Below, piece after piece: positions 33,871-45,000 of a stretch of 64,000 nt of DNA; positions within the stretch are counted from its first letter, which is position 1; each line of letters opens with the position of its first letter. Origin of the DNA: Dipteris shenzhenensis. Lineage: Eukaryota > Polypodiophyta > Polypodiopsida > Gleicheniales. The position numbers and the translations under genes are program-made. The stretch is from the NCBI GenBank assembly GCA_047967505.1, contig CM106539.1. One strand, 5' to 3'. The notes below the pieces were generated by a model that saw only the letters and a list, made by a program, of their open reading frames with translations, was not told the DNA's origin and searched no databases.

Positions 33871-34796
33871 TCAAGGGAGTGCTTTGGCTATCCCTATCCT
33901 CTTAGATAAATCAAATATACTTTTAAGCTCAAGTTATTGCAAGCAGAGTTGTGCATTCTAGGACCTAAAAACCGAATGCAATGATCATGACTATGTTATA
34001 GCCTTGTAATCCCATCTTTTCTCTCTGCTTACATCGTGCACTTCTATTTCCCAAAATACTTTGGTTACTTCATGAGCCTTGGAAGCATATGATGCTCTCT
34101 ATATAGCAGTTGCATTCAAGAGATAAATATTAATGCCCTCATCTTACATAGGTATTTTATCATAATCCTTCAAAAACTCTTTAATGTTTTTATAAAATCC
34201 CATTTTAAAAAATGCCTTCTATAAGTATAATTCTATGTAAAAAATATAAATTGTCTAATTAAAACACCCCTTCTAATGAATGCATGTGCTTTCTTGCATA
34301 TCCCCAGGGGTGAAAGCATGTGTGGTGGAGCCTTAATTGTGTTAAAATGCAACAAAGGAAGGCACACATATAGCACCCATTTTTGTCATCTATGCTTCAT
34401 ATTTTTATCTTAAAATACATGTCTTTAGTTCTAGTCTACATGTCATGCTATCACACTCTTTGAACGTTCAATCATAGGATATTTCTCCTTTAAGCATCCC
34501 AAATAATTCTTACTAGGATATAAAGATGATTTAATTGAGAAAAGGACTAGCTAGAGAGGGATAAAGTCGACAAATCAGACCAATACTAGAGGCCTATAGT
34601 CGCAACATTAGACCAACAAATAGCTACCTATAGGAGAGCTAAGACCCTACCCTAAAAGATAATGTTTAATCAAGAATGTTAGTAAAATTATTTGTGAATG
34701 AGTAAAGTCGTGGGTGTATAAGCTCGAGTATATTGTATGAGAGTATGTGAATATGTGTGCATGTGTAGAATTGTATACATGTGTCAACATGCGATT

Positions 34797-34839
<43 letters not shown>

Positions 34840-35238
34840 CCCTAACTCAGAGGGTAAGAACACATGGTGGAGACTAAGCCCACCATGTGGAACTTACTCC
34901 CCACCTAATAGTGTAACAAGTGACGTAAACAAAGAATAGTATAAGTGAAATGAAAATGTTAAAATAAGGGGTAACATAAGTGGTAACATATCCCAATTTG
35001 GTAGTTGCTTAAAGTTGGCATAAGTAGCAGTACAGATCCCAATTTCATCTAAGATATAGTCCATTGGTTCTACACAAATTTTTTTAAGTAGCCATAGTTT
35101 TAAGCAAATTGTACATAAGATGCCACTATATATTTGGGGAACCTTGTCAAACATTCTTTATGTTGCTTTGCTTGCCAATTGTACACAAAATTCTGCTTGA
35201 TAAAATCCACATAGCTACTCCACACGCACAATGTTCTC
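33871..35238. other. No gene recognised; (GT)17 microsatellite
   Basis: AT-rich sequence with a perfect (GT)17 run at 34801-34834. Short open frames around it have no recognisable content. Confidence 0.6.
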
Positions 35239-35430
35239 ATGTTGGTTGCTCTTGACCCTTGTATTGCGTGGTTAGAACTCATGCACAAACCAAATGAACT
35301 CAATGAAATTCATCATTTCACATGTTGCAACAGTAAAGAATCAAAGGCATACCACCCTTTTGATCAAATTAAAAGAATATTTATCATCTCTAGAGATGCA
35401 TTTAAATCAAGTTGCCATAGTTTTGACAAC
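35239..35430 (+). pseudogene. Small copia integrase C-terminal scrap
   Basis: SKESKAYHPFDQIKRIFIIS followed by RDAF matches the GYSxESKAYRLFDPxxRxxxISRDVxF block that closes copia integrases. Sequence to the left is too degraded to align by eye, and nothing follows. Confidence 0.7.
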
Positions 35431-35999
35431 ATAATCTCTAACTCCAACTGACTTCAACAAATTATTGGTAATTTTTTGGCTCACTCTCAAAATATTTAGT
35501 CCATCATGACAACAAAAAGTAAAGACAAAGCAAATTTTTTGGATATTGCAAATACTATAGCCATGACAATTATCATAGAGATTCAAAGGGGATTCCAAAA
35601 ACTTCCACTTTTCAATTAAAGATCTTCAAGAGACCAAAAATTTCCAAAAATTCTCCAAAAAGATGAGCTAGCAATTTTTGATATATGGCTAAGGCCATGG
35701 AAATAAGAGAACCACATCTTTCAAATAATAAGCTCAAGTTCTAAAATGACAACATGCAATGAATGAAGAATATTATGCTCCAATTATGAACCAAACATGA
35801 ACTTTAATAGTTTTTCTAACAAATGAAAATCATGCTGGTTCTGGACAATCACATAACTGACGATTGAGCTGAACCAGCCTACGGTTGCATGATGTTCCAA
35901 CCACTAGGCTGGTTTAGGACAATCACATTTAGTCCAAGCCTCGTTTAAGAAATGAAACAAGTAAACTATCCCAAAGCTCAATCACAAACAACCACCGGG
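35431..35999. other. No gene recognised
   Basis: A 21-bp motif, gctggtt(t/c)(a/t)ggacaatcacat, occurs at about 35834 and 35911. Nothing else is supported. Confidence 0.5.
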
Positions 36000-36604
36000 T
36001 TGGTTTAGGCACCACTGACCTGCGTTGTATTTAGCATGTGTATGATGTGCTCCTCACACACCTTGCATCCCGTCTGCTTCTTACAGATGTCCTTTCTATT
36101 TGGAGAAACTCTCGTATTTTCATGCTAAAATGTCGTCACTGTAGCAATGACTTCCGCACTTAGGCTGTCTCTCCTTTTCTTGCATTTTGTTGAAGCCCAT
36201 AGACTTCTCAGATCGAGATGATCATGCATTGCTTCAGCTCTACGTTCAATCGTTGGAGCCACGTTGGTCCTTCTGATTGACATCTTCGACATTGTGCACC
36301 CAAGCCATTTCTCATTTGTTTCAGGGGACACCAACATAGCTAATGTCACCCTCTTTGCAGCTAGTTGATCTAAGCTATGCACCCCTTTCACTTTCTGTAG
36401 GCCATTTCTCAGGTTAGAGAGCATCGCCTTTTGGGCATGCATCTCTCGAGGTGTTGGTAGGGTTGTTACTCTATGAACTTTAGGGTGCAGGCTAAAGCTT
36501 GTGAAGACTCGAGACTGGTAATCACCTGAATGGCCTGATGTTGTTGCCTCGAATGCTCCCACCAATTGTGACACCACAACTAGTGTTCTTCGCTCCCATC
36601 GCAA
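36000..36604 (-). pseudogene. Unassigned minus-strand ORF with a TRVSPNRKD motif
   Basis: A 159-codon frame runs 36604-36125 and ends at a TAG where Trp would fit (TTF*HENTR). Reading through, the frame continues HENTRVSPNRKDICKKQTG...EEHIIHMLNTTQVS to a TAA/TAG near 36005. The composition (Arg/Lys-rich, Ser-Ala-Glu-Val block before the stop) looks like a real protein rather than a chance frame. I have an unverified memory of transposon-encoded proteins in land plants with similar 'TRVSPN+KD' segments, so a DNA-transposon ORF is one possibility. No catalytic motif can be pointed to. Confidence 0.4.
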
Positions 36605-39309
36605 TGATCGAATGCATGCATCTGCAACTGCTTCTTGCTACTGCTTTGCAAGGAGTCTTCTTTCTTCTCATTGTTTCTCCCTTCACAGACGTTGTAAAAG
36701 TGTCTTCCCTTGCCGATTCGATACCGTGCTAGCTCTTTCCTTGACCTGCACTCTGTTTCTTATGCCTTGACATGGCTTTTTGGCTTTCCTGTCTCGTCGC
36801 CTTTGTCTGCTTCTCTTGCAAGCCATGGTGAACTGCATGTTGCCATTAACGCCATGGCCACAATCAGTTCAGTATAGACCCAGAGAAGCTAGTTGGTGAG
36901 GCAAGCAAAGAACAGAAGACAACTTACCCGAAAGAAGACAATGGCAAACCGAAGTCTGCGCAAGGTCACGTAGAGGTGTGTGTGGGTTGCAAGGCGTTTG
37001 CAGGATGGGGGTAGGTTGTAGGTACTTAATCTTCCAAGATTTGATGGGCGTGAGGTGTGAAAATTCAAAATTCGCGGGAGTAGCAAAATTTCAGTTGCCG
37101 GTCCCTCCCAAAATTTCAGTTGTCGGTCCCACAGACTTGGATATCCCAAACAAGTGCAATGTGGCCTAAAATGCTTCAAAACACAAATAGGCCAAAGGGC
37201 ACGCTATCGGGTTTGATGCTGTGTATTATTAAATGCAATGACCTTTGGCATGCTTATGAGCCATATAGCAAGCAAGTGCATGGAAAAAGAAACAATTCAA
37301 AATTGTAAATAGTGTTGGATTTATTAAAATATCTTTGCACATGCACAAATTGCACTTTTCCAACTTCTTCCATTTTAGGGTGAATCTAGATATGAATACC
37401 AACAACTATCAATGTTTTAAGACCACCATGCACTAGTCCCAATAGTTTGGATTCCAATTTTTCAATCAGTTTTGGTTTTAAAAAAATAAAAAAAAAGTTA
37501 TGGAGCGTGCCCTCAAATGGGTATGCATCACTTTAGTACAACATTGGAGGCCCATTAACCCATGCGTAATGATCTCATTTAGGTGTGTCCTTGGGTTGAG
37601 GAGAAGCTCACGTAGTGTACTTTAGAATGATTACTTGGTTGCATGTATGTATAGAATAAAAATTCGATGTCTTTGAATAAATTGCTATATCCTATAGTCT
37701 TCAGAATGCATGCTTGTAATGCTTTAAGGGTCTCGTTCCAAATCCTTATTCCATAATTTTTTGCTCTAATGTTCAAGTTTGGAATGTGTACTACAACTTG
37801 AAGACAAAGTTTGCCGAATTCTGTTAAGCAATGCATAAGTTATGGGTCATGCAAGATACCCATATACAGAAAAGTCCTTGAACCTCACAAAAAATGGCTA
37901 CACCCAAGCAAACAATGACCCCAAAACACTAGTCACAATAGTGAGATCGGACACACTAGTGATAATAAAAGTCACACTAGCAAACCTCAATAGCACATGG
38001 GACTACCCACTACACTAAACTTCTAGTTGTGAAAAGCATAGGTTTAGTTCGGTGTCCCAAATTGAACCTCATAAAAAGCATCCTCTGGGACTCCCACCAA
38101 GTCAAGTGTGATTCCATGGATCACTTGGCCATAGTCTCCCAACACAGGTCTTATATGAGCAAATACTATATTAATATCCTAAGGAAAAAATAATATGGAA
38201 AATAATCTCTATAATATCTATGTTGCTTATTTGCAACTGACCTCATTTGTGCATTTGACTTATGAGTCAAAAAGTACAACATGAAGACCTACTGAAGGGA
38301 TCCACGAAGAATATGATAAAAATCATCTTCAATAGATATTCACTTTCAGTAATAAATAATCTTCAAGATATGTATACTTTTAACATAGCATTGAAAACTT
38401 GGGGAACTATCCAAATTGAACTTATGAATGCTATTTGGGTGATAATTGTCCCATACCAACACTACATCAATTCATTAACCATGTTAATCTAGTACAAGTC
38501 CAAGCATTATTACTCAAATTTCGCAACATCTCTACAGTGCTGTATACCATTGAGGAAATAACAAAGACAAAGTCAATTCTTTGAATCTCTCTCTTATAAT
38601 GTGAGTACAATAAATAACATATATTTATATATGGCCAGTAGATAAATATATGTACACCAATTTTCTCAAATCTTTAAAATAGGTTAACTTAAAAGTTAAG
38701 GTCTTGGTAGCTAATCATGATCCAATATCTATTTTCTTATTGAGGTAGAGATATATAAAAGACGTTTAGTGAATCCATGCTTAGAGATTTTTGTCAATGT
38801 TTGACTACAATATTCATAGACCATATACAATACATTTAGTTGTGTAACAATGTTGAAAATATTTTCTTCTATGTTTAGGGTGGTGCCCGCCTAGAAGGGG
38901 TGTAGGTTGGGCAGCTTGAGTTAATATTATTAGATCCTCTAAAAGGGGCGTCCCCTTAACGTCAATATTCATAGATGCCTTGTCGCAACAAATTTTCATA
39001 GTTTAAAAGCTATGTCATCATGTGAAATCTATCAAATTGACCAAAATAAGTTAATTGAAGCATGCCATATGTGCAAAACAATAAGAGTTCTAATATTAGA
39101 CTCAATTTCCCCTAGAGCAGTTTGAATCGGTTCAAATAGGTGCCTATAGTCGAACGAAGTAATAAGCATGAGTTAAAAGTTGGAGTTCCAATCTGTCGTC
39201 TGATGTTTTTCGGTGTTAGCTGGCCTAACAGGAGGCTTGGAAGGATTGAACATTTACATTGGATGCGCTTCCTAGACGTTGTTCGGCCTTAGAATTAACA
39301 AGAGCAACA
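36605..39309. other. Intergenic region upstream of BMS1
   Basis: No gene was recognised. A minus-strand frame at 37179-36889 has no family, although it is followed by a consensus-like donor (cgggtaagt on the minus strand, about 36926). An A/T-rich region at 37440-38800 holds nothing identifiable. No convincing TATA box or site II element was seen just upstream of the BMS1 start. The 5' UTR probably lies within about 39200-39309. Confidence 0.45.
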
Positions 39310-39432
39310 ATGGCGGGAGGATCGTCAGCGCACAAGCAGCATAGAGCTGCCAAGTCCGGCCCTACAGCGAAGAAGAAGCAGAAGGCGGACAAGAAGAAGC
39401 GTGGGGTTGGCACCCAGCAAAACAATCCAAAG
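39310..39432 (+). CDS. BMS1: BMS1 exon 1
   Basis: Residues 1-41, Lys/Arg-rich N-terminus ending QQNNPK, donor gtgggt. Intron 1 is 195 bp, phase 0. Confidence 0.95.
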
Positions 39433-42068
39433 GTGGGTGTTTGCATATCGGTCTGGCGGGCAATATGCTGTAGCTTGTCACGTTGAGCTTTCCCCTCATC
39501 GAAATATAACAACATGATAAAGCTCCCCAAATTTGATGCTGAGTTATGATGTCTTGGTAAATAACACCCAACATACCTGTAATTGCTTTGCTGGCTGAAG
39601 ATACTAACAGGTTGTGCACTCTACTAGGCATTTGCATTCAGGTCGGCTGTGAAGGCAAAACGCTTGCAAGCCATTTCGGCTGAAAAAGAACAACGGCGAC
39701 TTCACGTACCTGTGGTCGATCGCTCTTCTGAAGAACCTCCGCCATATGTCATCGTTGTGCAAGGTCCTCCTCAGGTTTGTAATATGTATCCAAGTAGTTG
39801 AATGCAATAGTAAGTAAGTAATTATTTGCAGCCAGTATGTAAGGGGTCTTGTCTCGCTTTATTTTAGCAAGGAAAACCCATGAATGTAGAAAGACTCCAA
39901 TAACTTTGTAGCTTAAGTTTTAATCTTTATTATATAAGAATGCTTTTGTGGTAGGAAGTTAAGGATTGTGTTCTGCACTGCTTTGGTGTCCCCCCTATAA
40001 TTGTCAATAAATGCTCCTTAAGATGTTCTTAAATTGCTAAAGAAAGTTTTTTACAGTGTTTCGCCTTCTAATTTTCGAAAAGTAGCACAATGTTTTTTCC
40101 AAATACAAGATGTATTCCAAATGTAATGATATCGTTAGATTATCCCCAGAGATTTATGTGGTGTGGTATTGGATCACTTGGTTTTTACACCACCTGCCTA
40201 TTGCAATTCTGTTTGTGTTATCTTGACAGAATGGATTTCTGTTTTTGTCATTCTCACTTTCTCCTCGATTATGTTGGATAGATGCACGTATTATCAGAAA
40301 TGGAGAAGATAGGTCGAGGACCTGAAAGGTTACAAGCCAGATTTATGATGAAAATAGTGAAAAATTGGGAGATGCGAATTAATATATTAGAGATGAAAAG
40401 GTTTGACAAAACATACAAGGCCTACGACATGTCTGCACTAGTGTTCAATTGTCTGGGAGTATGAAAAAGCAGAGTCACAAATTTTCAAAGGTTACCAAAT
40501 GCAGACAATTGAAATAAACCCTTGGGATGATTAAAAACTCTGAAGGTCACTCACAAAGGTGATTGGCTTCTCCTTCAAGGATTCCAATATGCTTTGGATG
40601 CAGAGAGGTAGTCCATTACGCAAGAGAATTCCCCAAGAAGCCCTTAAATGGAAAGACCATATCTGGGCCAGAAGATATTGATTGGATTAAGATTATGGCA
40701 AAACATAAATTAATGTAAGATTGCTTCATGTATGGCCAAATCTGCCCTCTCCTTGCCCTTGAGTAGTTTATCCATGCGGGTTTTTACAGGGGTTCTTCCT
40801 CACAGAAACATACACGTGATGGGCTTTCACTTAAAGGCGCAAATTTTCACGGAAACGGTGCCAAAATATTGCCACTATTTGTCACAGAGGACTGGATCCC
40901 CTAGAATTGCTTATACGAACTGCAATCCTCAAACCATGTATGAAGCAGACTACACAGATTAAATGCTTGAAGGAGATCAATAAGAGTCTTCTTCAAAGGG
41001 GATGCTATTGAGGACTGCAGATGGACTTGCCCCCTCAAAAGGCCTTAGCTTTGGGCTGGGGTAACATATATACATTAATACGCTGACTCAATTCAAAAAA
41101 ATATGGGAGCTGTCAAAATGAGACTAACAGTTTGCCTAAGGCTGAATACAACCTGTCGGTAGAAGACTGAGAGAGGCAGAACTGCACCTCTGCGCCCTCT
41201 TCCCTGTGCTGCTGGACCAGGTACTGGCCGCCTGCCTGGGGCTGGAACTGCTGCTGGCTGGAAGCCTGGCTACAAAATCTGATGTCCAAAATAAGGAGGG
41301 GAAGACCTCCTTTTATAGGCGTCCTGAATTAGGTCAACAGACTTGCTCACCAGGCTGGCTGACCAGACAATCTACCCGATTGGTTAGCCAGTCAAAGTGT
41401 TGAGGGCTTTGCTTTGAATTCTTAGGTGCGCTCCTGTTGCATTTCATAATAATAAATTTAAACTAATTAATTATTTGTTTTGGTGGCTTTTTTCCTGAAA
41501 CTCACCTGGACGATGCCACCATTGCATGCAACTCCTCTGCCTGGGCCTTGGTATTTGTTCTGCTCCCAGGTTTCCTGGAGCTCTCAGTCCCTTGCATCTT
41601 GGGGTTTTTCCCTGAAACTCACGTGGGCACTGCCGCCTTGCTCGCAACTCTTCCCTGTGGGCCTTGGCATTCGTTCTCCTTGCTGGAGCTCCGGTTCTTC
41701 TCTCACAACTGTCAGCTCCTTGCCTCTCAGCCCTTACTCAGCCTTTTCTCAACCCCTTACCCTCTTTCAGCCTACACCCAGCCCTCTCACTGCCCTTGCC
41801 CTCTCTCAGCTCTTCTCATCCCTTTCTTTCTTTCTTTCTCAGCGCACACTCAGCCCTCTCAGCCCCTTGCCCTCTCTCAGCTATTCTCATCCCTGAATCC
41901 TCCTCAGCCCTCTCATCCTTTTCCCCTCTGTCAGCTCTCTTTGCGCTCTGGCCCCACCTTCATTCTTAAATCTGCCTCGTACATCTTCTCGGATGTTTGG
42001 TAAGAAGGGACTTGTAACTTTTTGCCAAAGGCTGCCTCTGTGAGAACTGCAGCGAAACTGAACACCAA

Positions 42069-42099
<31 letters not shown>

Positions 42100-45000
42100 C
42101 AAACTACTCACAAAACTGAACAGGAAAATTGTGAGAACAAGAGAGAGACTTGCACAAGGAGCTTTTGGAGAAAACCCCTTTACTGCTGGAGAAAATCTCA
42201 ACTCCAAGTGGACTGCTGGCTGTGTACACTGAGATGGAAAACAATGAGGGGAGGGGGTCCTATATATAGGGTCTCCCCTGCCCTAACCAACCGACTAGAG
42301 GGGGGCTGAGATGGCCGACCAGGGGGGCCGACCTTCAGTCGGGTCTACCCAACCAGCTGGTCGGTTGGGGCCTGGGTAACCCCTCAACCAAGGCGCCACC
42401 TAGGCGCAATGAATGCGGCCTCGTGGCAGCCCTACAGCAGGCCCGGGGCAGGCACAAAAGCCCCCGCAGCTCCCTGGGTATGTCTGCAGCAATCCCGGAC
42501 TGATGGTGGCCTGGTACGGGCTCCGTACACCCTGAACCTGCTCCGTACACATCCACATACATGCTGGACTGAACAGCCATCATGGTGATCCCACCTCTCT
42601 TGGGCGGGCAAACCCACAAACAAGGCCCTCACTCTCCCTCACATGTGCGGGCAGACCCACAACCAAGGCCCTCACTCAGTAATATAGGAGATGTCACCTC
42701 TAACACCCCCTCTCAGCTCCTGGATCATGGATCATCCTGAGTGAGCTGGAATGGTCTCCAAGCAGCTGATGCGTTGAGGGCTTGTTGAAGAGGTCCGCCT
42801 TGTCCTTCGTCTTGCAGTAGGTAAGCTCGATCACGTCAGCGAGCACCTTCTCCTGGACATAATTTGGTTCGAGCGTTGAACACCTGGTTTCAAGCAATTG
42901 CAATGCAACTTTGATTGTCACTGTGGATGACTGTCGGGGAGGTCTGTGGGAATCTGATCTCCCCTAGTAATTGGTGGAGCCAAACAACCTTTTTACCAAT
43001 ACGAGAAGGAGAAGAGGAAGCTACATATGGAAGCTACATATGGAAGCCACCCATGCAACATTGGCAGCGCAACAGGATAAGATCCTCAGGGAGGGTATAG
43101 AGTTAAGGTAGAGCAGAGAAGAGAATTTGCAGAGAAGTACGTAGAGCACCTGCAGCAGTAGCTTGAAGACACTAGAATGGATTAGAACCAAGTAGAGGTC
43201 GATCTAGAAAAAATGAAAGAACAACTTGAAGCTTAGAAAGTAGAAAAAGAAGTTACAACATGTGAACGCATTGAACATTGAGACGATCTTGTAGCTTAGC
43301 TGAGAATGGACAATGCACATGTTGTGGCAGTGATGTAGGGTTTGCAAGAGAGCAAAGACAAGAACGATGCAGCTTGGAAAGAGAGCAGAAAGGATGCAGA
43401 TCAGGCAGAGAGCATCCATGGTGGAGCTCATAGCTAGAATGAGATTGTGCGGTATTGGAAAGAGAAGGCTTAATATTGGAAAAATAAGCACAATGCCCTG
43501 CAGGTAATTTACAATACTACTCTAGAGGAGCATGCCGTGGTTCTTGAAAATTATAAGAGGTAGTCCATCTTTTCTGATAGCCAAATTACTTTGGCGGTCT
43601 GAAGAGAGGCCTAGGTTGAAACTGCTAAAGAATTTCAAGAGGTGCTATTGTAGCTGATAGAATCAAATAGAGCTGTTGCCATTAGTGAGAACCAAGTGGA
43701 GGAGCTAAAAAAGAACATCCACTTAGAATGAGGCAAGAAGGAATCAGAAAAAACTTACTCATGTATAAGATGAGACCGTGATATTGACAGCCGCAATAGT
43801 TAAACCAGAGGAATATCCTCTTACGATGCGGCAAGGTCGTACGTGCACACTCTGCCGTGGGCACATTATAGATGAGTGCCAAATCTGATGGCCTAGTGTG
43901 GCCACCCTATGCATGTGTTTTGCTTTGGGGTGTTTGTGCATGCAACCTCTGTATATGCATAGATTGTTGTATGCCAATGCTCAAGGCATGGAGAGACCAA
44001 CAGTGCCTGCCTGCTAGAGCTATCTATATCCAGAGAGAGTAGAGGCAAAATGTGCTTTGACCACAAAAAGAAAGGTTCCCTTTGATGGAGGGACGATACA
44101 ATCCCTTGATGAAAGGAAGAAGAAGCCCATTGATGAAGGGAAGAACCCATTAGCAAAGAAGAAGCCCCTGCCTCATGAAGGGAAGAAAAAATCCCTTGAT
44201 AAAAGGAAGAATAAGTGTCATGTGGACGTGATGGCGAAGTGATTAAACTAATCGCCACTAAATTTGGCCTAGGGGTGCTGGGCTAGGGGCATTAATTAAT
44301 GTCCAAAGGGTACCTATGATTAAATGTGCAACAAGTGCAATTCCTAGTGCTATTAGCTTGGTTCCATTCACTAGGGTCATGTTTTAAAAAGTGACCCACT
44401 AGAGGTTCTATTCACTAGGGTCATGTCTCAAAAAGTTACCCCCTAGAGCCATTAAATTCCCACGTCCACTTTACCATGTGTCCTGAGTGTTCGCATGCTC
44501 GCGCTGTATGCTTGACTTGTGGCGTGTGTGTCTCATCTAGAAGCACTTGCAAGGTCTTGGAGCCCTACCCTATTCTATCCTGTTGTTCTGGGTCTTCATC
44601 CCTACCAAGGAGTCTTCTTGGAGTGCGCACAGATTTGTGGAGCTCTCCCGTTGCTGGTTGCTGAAGGCGTTTTTGATGATTTCTCAGTGACAAATCTTCT
44701 CCTGCTGGTGTTTCCTGCTGCTGGTATGCTCCCTGGGCTTGAGCGTCTCCATTCTGGGCCTTTTTCTTGACATTCTTCGTGATAGATTGCTTCCTTTTCA
44801 CTGTTTGAGGCCATAATCCTGGCTGCCTATCTCCTGGCTCCTGTCTGGTGCTGTGCACACTGAAATCGGAGATTGCTATGGGCTGAAATCCTCAGTTGGG
44901 TGGGCGACTTCATGGCGAATTGGTTGCTGATTGCTGGTCGATTTCTTCTGGTGCTGGAAGGCAATCAGGGACAGCCTCCTCCTCCGAGAGTCTGTTAACT

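Noticed and set aside
34801-34834. (GT)17 as a regulatory or Z-DNA element
   Set aside because: An ordinary microsatellite with no gene nearby to regulate.
36889-37179. First exon of a minus-strand gene with a GTAAGT-like donor
   Set aside because: The protein has no recognisable content, no second exon could be matched, and a single donor-like motif is weak evidence.
41480-42003. Ser/Leu/Pro-rich protein on the plus strand (138-151 codons)
   Set aside because: A pyrimidine-rich low-complexity stretch next to an LTR, open in several frames with no conserved feature.
43153-43803. Stops that might be repaired by U-to-C RNA editing, as in fern or hornwort organelles
   Set aside because: The surroundings are nuclear retroelements inside a nuclear gene's intron, and such editing acts on organelle transcripts. 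DNA deamination explains the pattern more simply.
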